The notes below the pieces were generated by a model, which saw only the letters and a program-made list of their open reading frames with translations, searched no databases and was not told the origin of the DNA. Below are positions 43,729 through 55,254 of a DNA stretch of 64,000 bases, piece by piece (positions within the stretch are counted from its first letter, which is position 1; each line of letters begins with the position of its first letter). This DNA is from Thereva unica. Its lineage: Eukaryota; Arthropoda; Insecta; Diptera; Therevidae. The stretch covers positions 141,842,876-141,906,875 of the forward strand of contig OX465281.1 of the NCBI GenBank assembly GCA_949987705.1. Reading direction: 5' to 3'. The translations under genes and the position numbers were made by a program.

Positions 43729-44160
43729 CGTTTGAGAAAATCTATACAAAAATCACTTATGTCGTTTAAACCAAAAAACGACTTGACCATATTTTATAAA
43801 AATCTTTTCAGATCATATTTCCATTAATACGCTTCGAGCTACACCTCAACGAAGTCGTTATCTTATTTGGCTCGCGCGACATTGTGCAAAAAAAAATACC
43901 ACATATGTACGTACGCATACACATACACATATTTCCTCTCAATTTTTTGCTTAAAATGCTTTTGGGACCTTGAAAAATGAAAATACATTACATTACAGAA
44001 ATCAGCCAAGAAAGTTCATTATTTCCTACCATTACTAGATCTTGTCAATAAAGGAAACGCTCATCCAAAAAAAACTTATATTTTTAAAAACCTACACCAA
44101 TTATTTTATTTTATAACATAATGCAAAAAAACCACCACAAGAATTAAATTATTATTATAG
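43729..44160 (+). repeat. Dispersed repeat, copy 1 of a 430-bp unit
   Basis: Nearly identical to 47081-47520, from GCGCGGAATGTCACGACG through one 140-bp unit, TTTTTTGCTTAAAATGC, and a tail ending ACCACAAGAATTAAATTA. It differs by a few bases, such as length of an A run and CTTT against CTCT. Confidence 0.9.
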
Positions 44161-44263
44161 TTTAGATGAAATATTTTTGGAAAACGTTTGTCAATTGTTT
44201 TGCATATTGTGATGTATTGTTTTGTACTATGTATATATGTGAGCCGGTCGATGTGTTGTTGGT

Positions 44264-44371
44264 TTGTTTACATTGTGTGTTTTTAATTCTAATTTTTTTA
44301 GAAGTTAACAAATAAAATTTAACAAGGAAAGGGTACAATATTTTCTTGATCTCAAATGTGTGGCGTCAACA
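44264..44371 (+). repeat. 3' end of a BEL-1 LTR copy
   Basis: It matches 3635-3732 with small changes and ends GTGGCGTCAACA. What precedes it (44160-44263) does not match the BEL-1 LTR minisatellites. What follows is not a primer site. It is an isolated fragment. Confidence 0.75.
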
Positions 44372-44375
44372 CGTA

Positions 44376-44600
44376 CTACATAGTTCATAATATATAGTCC
44401 ATAATCCATAGTACAAGGTACATAGTACATAGTATACAGTACATAGTACATAGTAAATAGCATATAGTACAAAGTGCATAATACATAGTACATAATGCAT
44501 AGTGCATAGTCATAGCACATAGTCCTAGTAAATAGCACCTAATACATAGTATATAATTCATAAAACATACTATATAGTACGCAGTACATAGTGCTATAAT
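44376..44600. repeat. Degenerate ACATAGT short-tandem block
   Basis: Words such as TACATAGT, CATAGTAC and ATAGCAC recur with 7-9 bp spacing. Open frames across it are artefacts of the low-complexity pattern. Confidence 0.85.
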
Positions 44601-45880
44601 TTCTCTTAATTTTGCTAATTATAGTATATGTATTTAGAAACTAGATTATCATAAGTTTAGATTTATAAATAAAAATAAGTATGTAGGTACTATAAAAGAT
44701 GTAAATCTTGTGTACTACTACCACAATAAATTATTATTATCATTATTATAATATATAATATACTAGTGAGGTCTCTTTTTAAACACAAAACCTAAAATAG
44801 CAAAAATATCAAACACAAAACAAAATTATCTTCTGTAAAAAATTCTCTTCCTATCAATCAAAATAACAGAAAAAAAAAATAAATTCTTTTAGAAAAAATT
44901 CTTGTTTGATTTCTTGGAAAAATGTTGAAAATGACACAAAGAATATTATTATAGCTAATTCATACAAATCAAATTGAAATCCTCAAGGAAAATTTTCCCC
45001 TACGATACGCATAAAAAGTGACCGTCACGCAAAAGTGCGCAACGTGCCCAAAAAAGTTTTCACTTCAAAAACTAAAAACACGCTTTTTAAAATGAACCAA
45101 TAAATAAAATATAAAAGATAATTTTTAAATTACAGGACTTAAATCTAAAAAGATTTTCAGTGCAATCGGAGCACAATTGCCAAAATTATTCCCGCTTTTT
45201 AATTCACAAAATAAAATAATTCAAATAAAATATAAAAGAATAAAAATACAAAGTCTGTTTCCTTAGAACAACAAACTTAACATCTCCAAAAAAATTCATT
45301 TTTAATCTAAAATTATCAATCATTTAATCATGATTGCGGTTACAATTGATCAATCATCAATCACCTAAAATGATAACTGTGCTGACTAGTTATATCAATC
45401 TCTAATCATGATTTCAGACTATAGATTTTAGTCGCAATCACTAGTCATCAATCAGATTGAATTTTGCCCAACACTGGCCCATACATATATTTTACCTATG
45501 GTTGTATTCTGCGTTATATGTTACGTATGTATGGCCGCATCAAATGAACTTAGCTCTCGAATTGTTTCCTTTTCTTCCGTAAGAGATTATACTCTTTGTC
45601 TAAAGCTGGTAATAAACCTTGAATTGTATTACGTGCGTACAAGTTTATACTGCAGTAAGATTTATTTAAAAGACTGCTGTCATATAAAAACGGCACTGCA
45701 TTGTATGAAATGCACTCGATACTCACGAAAGCAATGCAACACAATACAATTATGCTTTTCCAGCGACACCTCCATGGCCTTACACTACGCTATGTCATCA
45801 GCCGCAAACCAAACTAGTTTAACGATTGACCTCGAGCGCTATTCCATCAATTAAGTTTATTAGATCAATTAAAAGTCTTT
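44600..45880. other. AT-rich stretch without recognised gene
   Basis: Nothing firm. 45330-45475 has alternating ATCAATCATCAATCA and AATCATGATT words, ending CCCAACACTGG, which resembles a transposon terminus; no partner end was found. A 118-codon open frame at 45498-45854 has no motif and is probably chance. Confidence 0.35.
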
Positions 45881-46340
45881 CTGACATTTATCCAAAGTTT
45901 TCCCATTTAAACAAAAAAGGCCTGCCCGAATGTTATGAAATTATTTTCAAAATTTGTTTTTCGTTAATATTCTTCTTACGGCACCTCAAAGAAGTGGATA
46001 TAGTTTTTAGTTCACGCGGTATCGTGCAGGTACAAAACTAATGAAGGTCGTTTAAACAAAAAAAAACGTTCGACCACTGTTCAAATTTTATGAAAATCTT
46101 TTCAGATCATATTTTGGTTAATATTCTTTGAACGGTACCAAAACTTAGTCGATATGTTTTATGGTTTGCCCCTTATCGTGCAGGTACAAAAATCTCCTAT
46201 GTCGTTTAAACCAAAAAACGGCTCGACCGAATATTATAAAATTATTTTCAGTTTATATTTTCGTTAATACTCTTCGAACGACACCTCAACGAAGCGTTAT
46301 CTTTTTTGGTTCGTGCGATATCGTGCAGGTATAGATTTTT
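45880..46340 (+). repeat. Tandem 140-bp repeats, second array
   Basis: Three units of the family at 40130, with GTGCAGGTA at 46024, 46178 and 46323. More diverged than the first array. Confidence 0.8.
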
Positions 46341-47080
46341 TCAAACTCCGTGACAAAAAAAAATTTGAACAGCTCTGCGCACCTCGTTGACAAATTTAAT
46401 AAATACTTTCCTATCATTTCCCCTCTTTTTAGTTAAAACGGCAACAAACGCAGAAAAAACTCAACAAAATAATTTAGGAAGGAATACGCGCATGCCGAAT
46501 GAATAAAGTTAATTTTTCTTTATATGTGTTGAGCAGAGCTTTTAAATACATATAAAGCCCCTGCTCAACAAAGGCAGTTTTTTCATCATAATAAGCATAA
46601 TTTTACTTTAACTATGCGGAATATTTCTCATCCCTAAATTTAAAATAATTTTAAAAAAATGCTGAAAAAAATTCTTTTGAATACATGAACTTTTTCATTC
46701 ATGAAACGAAAGTTCTCCGCAGTCGCAAGCAGCACAACCTTCCCAAGCATAAGCGCGAATGCAACTGGCGGAAAACGTCAATAAACTAGCAATCAAAGTT
46801 ATACAAATACAAATTTCGTATTTTTTAGTATAAATTGCTAGAAATTATTTCTGTAGCAAATGTGTAAAAAAAACCCTTGAAAAAAAAATATATAAAAAGG
46901 GGCGTTTTTTATTCATATTTTGTAATTTTTTTAAATAATCATTGAAGTCCTAGAAAAATACACCTCCCCCTAGCAATACGCCGACGTAACTGCTCCAATG
47001 GCAGAAAATTTGATAGGAGGAGTTAATTAAGGCTTTGTCCGAGCTTTTAAACATTTTGAAGAGCTTTGCAGGGGTACATG
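46340..47080 (+). repeat. Composite repeat X-Y, inverted partner of 57720-60165
   Basis: 46340-46900 matches the reverse complement of 59640-60165, including GTTGAGCAGAGCTTTTAAATAC and its own inner inverted word CCTGCTCAACAAAGG. 46900-47080 matches the reverse complement of 57720-57960. In the partner the two parts are separated by the inserted repeat at 57950-59620. Confidence 0.8.
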
Positions 47081-47520
47081 CGCGGAATGTCACGACGTTT
47101 GAGAAGATCTATACAAAAATCACTTATGTCGTTTAAACCAAAAAACGACTTGACCATATTTTATAAAAATCTTTTCAGATCATATTTCCATTAATACGCT
47201 TCGAGCTACACCTCAACGAAGTCGTTATCTTATTTGGCTCGCGCGACATTGTGCAAAAAAAAAAATACCACATATGTACGTACGCATACACATACACATA
47301 TTTCCTCTCAATTTTTTGCTTAAAATGCTCTTGGGACCTTGAAAAATGAAAATACATTACATTACAGAAATCAGCCAAGAAAGTTCATTATTTCCCACCA
47401 TTACTAGATCTTGTCAATAAAGGAAACGCTCATCCAAAAAAAACTTATATTTTTAAAAACCTACACCAATTATTTTATTTTATAACATAATGCAAAAAAA
47501 CCACCACAAGAATTAAATTA
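47081..47520 (+). repeat. Dispersed repeat, copy 2 of the 430-bp unit
   Basis: See 43729-44160. Here it follows directly on composite X-Y, with the same order as expected of one larger element. Confidence 0.9.
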
Positions 47521-48454
47521 AATAGTATTTCCAACCCCAGAAAAATTGCACAATGGTAAAGCTCAATCTTTTATTTGCTTTAATCGATTATGCATTTTCT
47601 ACCAATTGCTGAAACACAGGAACTTAACCGAGAACTTTTTCGATCCATATAACCTCTTTCTCTAAGACGTTTATCCTTTATGCAAGCTGAGCATACAACA
47701 CTTCCATTAAATCATAAAACTCAATTGTTTGTTTCTTTCTTTGCGGAGGTCGCCCCGTCTCCTTTTTATAACAAACATCATGAAATTTCTGAAAATGGAG
47801 ATTTGCACTTGTTTTTGAGGAAATTTTTTCCCTTAAGTGTCTACTTTATTCCTTTTTAAAGGAATAAAAAAAACCCCCTGATGGCAAATGTCAAGCACTT
47901 GTTCGATTTAATGCACTTCCGCAGTTCTAATATGCCCTTAATCGGTTTGCGATAATCATAGCTTTTGTTCTGCAAGTCCTTCTAGCCATTTAATACTATT
48001 TTCAGGGAGCACTCCTTTTACCCTAATGCCACTCGAGATGAATCGTTCGTTACAGAAGTGTAAATAAATGCATTTTTAAAATTTTATGAAATGAGAAATT
48101 ACCACCAATCATTTGTAGGAAAACGCCTTTATTATGCAACCCTTAGACGTGCGTTTCAAAAATATGTAGCTACTCTAGCCTCTGCTGGGGTAAGCAACAT
48201 ACGAATACGTTTTTCATTTAGTCAACTATAATTTTTGTAATCTCAAGTAGTAATGCTTTGTAAGCAATAATGAGAAAAGCAAAGGATCAGATGGCATCTT
48301 TACAAGCAATATTCAGATACTAGCTTTTGCACATGGCATCGTTATAATTGAACGATAAGCCCAAGCATAGCTTTTTATAATACAAGCCATGTCAAATTTT
48401 ATGTTAGTTGGTGGTCCAGGTAATACAAACGTCAAACCACAGACTTAACTATCT
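47520..48454. other. Stretch without recognised feature
   Basis: AT-rich, no credible ORF and no repeat partner in the window that I can see. Confidence 0.4.
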
Positions 48455-48790
48455 GTAAGGCTGGTCGTCCACTGGCAGCGTATTCGAGCGGCTACGCGCT
48501 TCGGCTACATGAGCGCCTACACGCGGCTATGCGCGACAAATCCAACATAAAGAATTTCATACAAACATCGTCCACTGCAAGCGGCTTTGAGCGGGTGGCT
48601 ATAGGGGTATTCGAGCGTGCCGCGCGAATCCAAATTAATTTGGATCGGTCGCACGTAGCCGCTCGAATCAGGAAATAATTTTCTCCAAATTATACAGGAA
48701 AAATTGTAAAAATATCGGAAATGATTGGGTACAGGCTGAAAATTGACACAGAGCTTCCTTTTAGGGTTCTCAATAAGGGGTTATAAAGTC
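48455..48790 (+). repeat. GC-rich repeat AAGGCTGGTCGTCCACTGG, inverted partner at 55730-56035
   Basis: The start AAGGCTGGTCGTCCACTGG, then AGCGTATTCGAGCGGCTACGC, matches the reverse complement of 55905-56033. The later part, GATTGGGTACAGGCTG to CAATAAGGGGTTATAA, matches the reverse complement of 55738-55802. The repeated CGGCTACGCGC and GCGGCTAT words make it stand out in GC content. Confidence 0.8.
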
Positions 48791-48834
48791 TACCGATTTT
48801 CTATCCCGGGAAGCTCATTTTTTAGGAGGTTATA

Positions 48835-50650
48835 GGGTCAATATATCAGTTTTTAAATTCTTTTATTTAACTTGCATGGTATGTGACCAAATCTTGGAAG
48901 TTAAATTTGACGCACTTCCCGGTTTCGGATAGAGCTGAAATGCATACACGTTTAGTTTGGATGTCAATGCAATCTGGCCATTTTGTAAAAATATCAAGAT
49001 GGCGGTTCCAAAATGGCGGCCGATTTTTTAAATTGTGCTCCGCGGCCCTCTGACATGGGTATCAAATGAAAGGATATGACAGGTAGAACACAAATAGCTA
49101 TGTGGCGTCATTCCAAATTCAAAATATCGGCCAACACTAAATTGCGGAGAGCTTATAATACACTAAAAAGTAGAAAATATAACCGATCAACTTCCAATTT
49201 TGCACACACTCGTAGTTCGGGTGATAATTAATGTGTATGAATGATGAGATGAATAGTTGAGTTAAGGGTGAATTTAAAATAAAGAAGCAAGACACGTTAC
49301 AAAAAATCACAAACAAACACAGAGATGCTGCTGTCAACTAAATTCAACTACTCAAATACTGAACTCATGTCCGTATGCATAATTTCAACTCAACCCAGGT
49401 AGCAGAACTGAGTCGAGTTCAGTCAACCTTAACCCAACTCGACTCCCGTTTACATGTAGTTAGACTTGGGTTCACCTTGAGTTCAACTCATCGGGGGCCT
49501 CGGTAGTCTAGAGGTAAGGCGCCTGACTGCTATCCCCAGAGGTTCCGGGTTCGAATCCCGGCGGCGCCCAAGGTCCTTCGCCTTTCCCACTTAACTTTCC
49601 TTCTTTCTTCTTCCCTCTTTACATTCCAGACTCCCCTGTCATAGCCTTCCCTAGTCCTTTCCCGCTCCACCAAGCGCATACCATCGGTTGGTTGATGAGA
49701 TTCGACTCGTTTCAGGAGGCATAACACTCCAGCGAGTTGTTCTCGACGCCCCGATGTCAGAGTCGCGAAATGGTTGTGAGTAGGTGGAATAAAATATCGC
49801 GGCTAGGTTGTGACAGTTACTTCCTTCTTTTCTCTCTATCTTCCGGCTAGAGCTGCTGTTCGACATTCACTCTATACGAAAAAAATAGATTGTCGACAGT
49901 ACAAAGGGACTTTCCCTAAGCCTGTAGTCTGTCACATAAAAAAAAATGTATAAGTACTAAATTCAATCTGACCTTTTTGTAAAAAAATCAAGAAGACGGT
50001 TCCGAGATGGCGGCCGTTTTTGCAATTATGTTCCACCGAGCCCACGACATGGGTATCAAATGAATACAGTAAACTGTGTGACGTAATTTTAAATCTAATC
50101 TAATCTAATAAACTAAAAAGTAGAAAATAAAATAAATCTTTAAAAAAAAATTTTTTTTAAAATTCTTTTAATTAACTAAAGAATGTACTGAAAAGTAAAA
50201 AATAAAAAATATTTAAAAGGAAGCGTGAAATTTAAATTTTAATGAAAAAGTTAATTAAAAGAATGGCGCATTTTTCATCAAAAAATTTTGTTAGAATTTT
50301 CTTCAAAGTGAATTGAGCAAAGCAACAAGTTTAAATTAATTTTTTTACTACGCCTTATAAATTAATACATAAAATCTTAAATATATTGAAAAATAAAACA
50401 AAATTAAAAAAGATGATTTTATAAAAAAAATGTGAATTTGAAATTAACAAAGCAAAACATTGAGGGTTATTGTAAATCTCACGCGATTTACAGTTATATT
50501 TTCAATTTTTGATGAAAAATGCGCCATTCTTTTAATTAAATTTTTCATTAAAATTGAAATTCACGCTTTCTTTTAAATATTTTTTATTTTTTACTTTTCA
50601 GTACATTTTTTAGTTAATTAAAAGAATTTTTAAAAAAATTTTTTTTAACC
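48835..50650 (+). repeat. Dispersed repeat V, copy 1, with hairpin end and inserted SINE
   Basis: It matches 57950-59620 in direct orientation, apart from the SINE (49493-49945). It contains motifs CAAGATGGCGGTTCC and GACATGGGTATCAAATG, a run GAGTTCAACTCA, and at the end a long hairpin: arms about 50150-50300 and 50490-50645, around AATGGCGCATTTTTCATC. No ORF. Confidence 0.8.
49493..49945 (+). repeat. tRNA-derived SINE, full length, plus strand
   Basis: The head 49493-49571 is tRNA-like: A box TAGTCTAGAGG at 49504-49514 and B box GGTTCGAATCC at 49548-49558, an exact match to the RNA polymerase III consensus. The acceptor ends GGGGGCC and GGCGCCC pair at six of seven positions. The body is about 360 bp, and the 3' end GTCTGTCACAT is followed by a short A run. 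The related repeat at 59020 lacks it and reads ACTCATCATGTATAAG, which is the empty site. Confidence 0.9.
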
Positions 50651-50697
50651 ATTTATTTTTGCAAATACATCTGAAACCGTAAGTCCTATAATAAAAT

Positions 50698-50886
50698 TGT
50701 TACCAAGGTTCATATGGTAGCACTAAATGCAAGGTATTGTGGATATTCAGCATTCGGCATTTCTTGAAGAAAACCTCCACAGCATACAAGTTTACTTTTA
50801 AATCATTCTTTGTCTGAAATCATATTTTATTTTATTAATAAATTTAATTGTATTGTTTTAGCATTGCCTTTCATTAATATGTAACA
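50698..50886 (+). repeat. 5' LTR of mag-like element
   Basis: TGTTACCAAGG to ATATGTAACA, 189 bp. It differs from the 3' LTR at GGTATTG (GGCATTG), GGCATTTC (GGCACTTC) and GAAGAAAAC (GAACAAAAC). Confidence 0.95.
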
Positions 50887-50889
50887 AAT

Positions 50890-50902
50890 TGGCGACGAGG
50901 AT
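50890..50902 (+). other. mag-like primer-binding site, tRNA-Ser(GCU)-like
   Basis: TGGCGACGAGGAT fits the 3' end of animal tRNA-Ser(GCU) with CCA. It begins three bases after the LTR. The match stops after 13 bases. Confidence 0.65.
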
Positions 50903-50947
50903 AAAAGGATTAATACATCACAACAGTATTTAAATTTCATCATCAAT

Positions 50948-52093
50948 ATGGAGTTAGGAGACATTTGCAAAGTTCTGGCGCAGCAGCAAAAGATTCTGAG
51001 CAAACTTACAGAGAATCTATTCACTCAACAAGAACTGCAAAAGGAAATGCTGAACAATACCAACAAAGAAGAAAAACTTCAGAAACCAACATTCAACAGT
51101 GCACAAGCCATCGAATCATTATCAAAAGCGTTTCGTCATGACCCAGACAACGGCTTAACATTTGAAAAATGGTTTTCAAAGTACAAGGATTTATTCAAGG
51201 AGGATGCAGAATGGTTGGATGATGCAGCACTTGTTAGAATGTTACTACAAAAACTAGATACGCTTTCACATGGAAAATTCTTAAATTACATTCTACCTAA
51301 AGTGCCTGGAGATTTTAATTTTGAAAATACAGTGAAAATTTTAAAAAAATTATTTGGTAAACAAGAATCAACCTTATATGCAAGGTATCGCTGTCTCATT
51401 AATGTTAAAAACTCTACGGAAGATTTTGTGTCATATGCAGCAAGAGTAAATCGGTTGTGTGAAGATTTTGAATTCAAGAAGATGACAGTGGATCAATTTA
51501 AATGCCTAATTTTCGTGATAGGACTCACATCACCTGCCGACCATGAAGCACGGACACGATTATTGGCAAAACTGTCGGATGAATCAAAAATAGAGGAACA
51601 AACTCTTCAAAATCTTACAGATGAGTGTGTTCGTCTCAAAAATTTGAAAGATGATTCTAAATTGCTAGAAGATAGTCGAAATTCTAAACAATACATAGAA
51701 AGTACGTCTGTAGCACAAATTAAAACAAAAAAATTCACATCAAAGCAACATTTTGTGCGTAATAATAAAACAACTGAAGTAAATACTTCAATGCCTAAAA
51801 GACCCTGTTGGGGATGTGGACAAATGCATTTTGCCACAGATTGTCCATATAAAAATTCAAAATGTAAACGGTGCAATAAAATTGGACATAAAGAAAATTA
51901 TTGTAATTGCTTCAGTAAAGGTAACAATAAAATGCAAGAAGAAAGTTCAAACAAGAATAAACTTTGGTCAAATTTTGACAAGAATAAGCATAAAAAGTCA
52001 AATGCTATTTTTGTAAATAAAGTGAGTGAGAAAAAAAAAACGAAAATATGTGGAAGTGTGTATAAACAAAAGGCCAATAACACTACAAATTGA
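50948..52093 (+). CDS. gag: gag of mag-like element
   Basis: 381 residues from an ATG 62 bases after the LTR, no stop. The capsid-like part has FEKWFSKYKDLFKEDAEWL near residue 75 and FVSYAARVNRLCEDFEF. Two zinc knuckles at about 282-320: CWGCGQMHFATDC and CKRCNKIGHKENYC. The end is lysine-rich. Pol overlaps the end in another frame, and a run of ten A (52031-52040) sits at the overlap. The gag frame itself looks intact. Confidence 0.9.
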   Translation: MELGDICKVLAQQQKILSKLTENLFTQQELQKEMLNNTNKEEKLQKPTFNSAQAIESLSKAFRHDPDNGLTFEKWFSKYKDLFKEDAEWLDDAALVRMLLQKLDTLSHGKFLNYILPKVPGDFNFENTVKILKKLFGKQESTLYARYRCLINVKNSTEDFVSYAARVNRLCEDFEFKKMTVDQFKCLIFVIGLTSPADHEARTRLLAKLSDESKIEEQTLQNLTDECVRLKNLKDDSKLLEDSRNSKQYIESTSVAQIKTKKFTSKQHFVRNNKTTEVNTSMPKRPCWGCGQMHFATDCPYKNSKCKRCNKIGHKENYCNCFSKGNNKMQEESSNKNKLWSNFDKNKHKKSNAIFVNKVSEKKKTKICGSVYKQKANNTTN

Positions 52094-53075
52094 CACGGCT
52101 TCAGATATCACCATAATTTCGAATTCAAATTGGCATGACATTGGGAAACCATTATTATCACGTCCTGATCAAATTATTAAGAATGCTTCAGGAGAAGAAA
52201 TGCATGATATATTCCAGTTCCAGTGCGAAATATCATGTGGAAGCACTTCCCAAACATGTATATGCCATGTGTCAAAGGAAACAGATTTAAATCTATTTGG
52301 AATAGATTTAATGGATAAATTTGATTTATGGAATGTGCCATTAAGTACAATTTGTGTTAACTCGGTGGAAAAAATCACAGAGATACAAAATTTTATAGAT
52401 GAATTTCCGCTAGTATTCAAAAACACTTTGGGACACTGCACCAAAGCCGTAAAATTATATCTTAAAGAAAACGCAAAACCAGTATTCCGTCAAAAGCGAC
52501 CAGTAGCGTACGCAATGTTACCATTGGTGGAGGAGGAACTAAAAAGACTTCAATCGGAAGGAATTATTTCTCCAGTAAATTATTCAGAGTGGGCTGCACC
52601 AATGATAGCCGTAAGGAAATCAAATGGAAATGTCAGAATATGCGGGGATTACTCTACCGGATTAAATGAAGTTTTAGATAAACACAGGTATCCATTACCT
52701 ACTCCATCTGATATCTTTTCAAAATTAGCCACAGGAAAATTTTTTAGTCATATTGACTTAAGTGATGCTTTCCTTCAGGTCGATGTCGATCCAGACTCAC
52801 GAAAGCTCCTCACGATACATACTCATATGGGGCTATTCCAATTCAATAGGCTTGCACCTGGTGTTAAACCTGCACCAAATGCCTTTCAACAAGTCATGGA
52901 TACTATGCTAGTAGGACTGGAGGGCGTAGCTGTATATATTGATGATATCAAAGTATTCTCAGCAGATGCAGAACAACATCGCAGCATGTTATTCCGAGTT
53001 TTTACAAGACTGCAGGATTTTGGCTTTAATGTAAAATTTGACAAATGCAAATTTTTTATGACAGAAAAAACATAA
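52026..53075 (+). pseudogene. pol: Protease and reverse transcriptase of mag-like element
   Basis: It opens after a TGA at 52023-52025 and lies at +1 relative to gag. Protease: LQIDTASDITIIS (DTA in place of DTG, seen in mag-type elements). RT: KPVFRQKRPVAYAM, RICGDYSTGLNEVLDKHRYPLP, FSHIDLSDAFLQV, FNRLAPGVKPAPNAFQ and VAVYIDDIKVFS. The frame ends at 53075 after KCKFFMTEK, where about 40-50 codons of the RT thumb are missing before the connection domain resumes at about 53079. Confidence 0.85.
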
Positions 53076-54136
53076 AAAAATTGCGAGGACCTTTAGATGA
53101 ACTTTTACACAAAAACGTCAAATGGAATTGGACACCAGAACGTCAGGAATCTTTTGAAAAATTGAAAAATGTTTTGTCATCTAATTTAGTGCTCACACAT
53201 TTCAACCCAGATTTGGATATTATTGTAGCGGCAGATGCTTGTAATTATGGCTTAGGCGCTTGTTTAATGCATAGATTTCCCAATGGCACAATAAAAACAG
53301 TATGTCATGCAGCAAGATCGTTGACGCAATCTGAACGCTCATATAGTCAAATTGAGAAAGAAGCACTAGCGTTGGTCTTTGCTATAAAAAGATTTCATAA
53401 AATGATTTTTGGAAGAAAATTTGAACTGCATACGGATCACAAACCTCTACTTCAAATTTTCGGATCCAAAAAGGGAATTCCACAACACTCAGCAAATAGA
53501 TTACAAAGATGGGCTCTTCTTTTGTTGTCGTACGATTTTGATATCTGTTATATCAAGACACAAGATTTTGGATATGCAGATATGTTGTCCAGACTAATAA
53601 AACATCAAGTCGCTGATGATGAAGATATGATCATAGCGTTAGTTGAAATAGAAGATGATGTTACATCAGAATTGGAAGGCTCAATTCGCAAACTTCCTTT
53701 AACGTATCATATGATAGAAGCTGCTGCTAGGAAAGATCACACATTACAACAGATTATCGGATACATACAAAACGACAATTGGTCTGATCTTAAACAATTA
53801 AAAGAAACATATCAGAAATTCGCCGCACGTAGAGCACTTTTGACTGTAGTGAACGGTTGTATAATGTTTTTGGACCGCATTGTCATTCCAGTAGTATACA
53901 GAAACCGAATACTAAAACAACTTCATAAAGGGCATCCAGGTATGGAAAGGATGAAGTCTCTCGCCCGAAGTTTCGTATATTGGCCAAACATTGACAATGA
54001 TCTAGAAAATTACGTCAAGGAATGTTCCAGATGTATACTAGCTTCTAAATCACCAGTCAAGGTTCCTTTACAATCAAGGCCTTTAACAACAAAGCCATGG
54101 GAACGTGTTCATAAAGATTTTGCGGGACGTTTATAG
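53076..54136 (+). pseudogene. pol: RNase H and integrase N-terminus of mag-like element
   Basis: It continues with KLRGPLDELLHKNVKW, then RNase H VAADACNYGLGACLMHRF, SQIEKEALALVFAIKRF and HTDHKPLLQIFG, and the tail GYADMLSRL. Integrase zinc domain: LHKGHPGMERMKSLARSFVYW and VKECSRCILASK. The frame is lost at about 54130, directly after KDFAG, at the first catalytic Asp. The deletion before it also changes the frame from the RT part. Confidence 0.85.
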
Positions 54137-55047
54137 AAACTTATTTTTTCGTCATTGTAGACTCCTTTTCAAAGTGGCCGGAAATAATTCAAATGAACAA
54201 TATCACAGCAACAAACACAATTTCGGAATTAAGGAAAATATTTGCTCGATATGGAAATCCGGAAATTTTAGTTTCCGATAATGGTACGCAGTTTACCAGC
54301 AGTCAATTTCAACAGTTTTGCAGAATTAACGGTATAATGCATTTACGTACAGCGCCATATCACCCTCAATCAAATGGGCAGGCTGAACGATTTGTGGATA
54401 CACTGAAACGAGCATTAGCTAAAATGGAAGGAGAAGGAAGCATACCTGAAATTTTAGAAATATTCTTAAACACTTACCGTTCAACACCAAATAAAAGTGG
54501 AAAATCGCCAGCTGAAATTTTCCTAGGACGGAAGCTAAGAACAGACTTATCTTTAATATTACCAGACTCCAATAAACCTTTCAAACGCAATGAAGTTATG
54601 GAACAACAATTTAACAGAAAACACGGTGTCAGGGAGCGAAATTTCAAAGTGGAAGATAAGGTTTTTGTTAAAGTATATCGTCGTGGAAAAACATTTTGGG
54701 AACCAGGTAAAATCATGAAAAGGGTTGGAACTGTACATTATGACGTCTGGAAAAGCTCAGGAACACTTATGCGGGCGCACGCAAATCAGCTAAAGTCACG
54801 ACGGGAGGGCGCACCAGAGGAGCAAAACGGAAGAAGATTACCAATAGATGTGATCCTTCAGGAGTTCGATTTGGACACAAAACAGGCTCGACAGGATCAG
54901 AGGTGTGAGGATCCATCCCATTCGTTGTCAGGAGACACTAATGTTGCAACAGTACCAGCAGTGCCAGCTGATGAGCCGCCTGAGGTAAGAAGATCTTCCA
55001 GGACTAAATCATCACCAAACTGGTTGAACGATTTCGAGCGGTATTAA
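54137..55047 (+). pseudogene. pol: Integrase core and C-terminus of mag-like element
   Basis: After the frameshift the frame gives VIVDSFSKWPEIIQM, ILVSDNGTQFTSSQF (second Asp), YHPQSNGQAERFVDTLKRA (Glu), YRSTPNKSGKSPAEIFLGRKL and KVFVKVYRRGKTFWEPG. The end RRSSRTKSSPNWLNDF is a usual mag-type pol terminus. It ends 18 bases before the 3' LTR. Confidence 0.85.
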
Positions 55048-55065
55048 ACTTAAAAGAAGGAGGAG

Positions 55066-55254
55066 TGTTACCAAGGTTCATATGGTAGCACTAAATGCAA
55101 GGCATTGTGGATATTCAGCATTCGGCACTTCTTGAACAAAACCTCCACAGCATACAAGTTTACTTTTAAATCATTCTTTGTCTGAAATCATATTTTATTT
55201 TATTAATAAATTTAATTGTATTGTTTTAGCATTGCCTTTCATTAATATGTAACA
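55066..55254 (+). repeat. 3' LTR of mag-like element
   Basis: 189 bp, preceded by the polypurine tract AAAAGAAGGAGGAG. Followed by AAAT (55255-55258), the target duplication. Confidence 0.95.

Larger units (their letters stand above)
50698..55254 (+). mobile_element. mag-like Ty3/gypsy retrotransposon
   Basis: 189-bp LTRs (50698-50886, 55066-55254) differ at three sites. A 4-bp duplication AAAT flanks it (50694-50697, 55255-55258). The primer site is tRNA-Ser-like and the polypurine tract is AAAAGAAGGAGGAG. Gag has two zinc knuckles; pol motifs are those of the mag clade. A deletion and a frameshift break pol. Compact, with no env. Confidence 0.9.

Noticed and set aside
44305..44538. 77-codon Tyr/Met-rich open frame
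   Set aside because: Produced by the ACATAGT low-complexity block.
45498..45854. 118-codon open frame
   Set aside because: No domain, no splice or promoter context; cysteine and tyrosine content looks like random AT-rich translation.
49493..49571. Possible tRNA gene (perfect A and B boxes)
   Set aside because: Same SINE family; the empty site shows a 450-bp insertion, not a tRNA gene locus.
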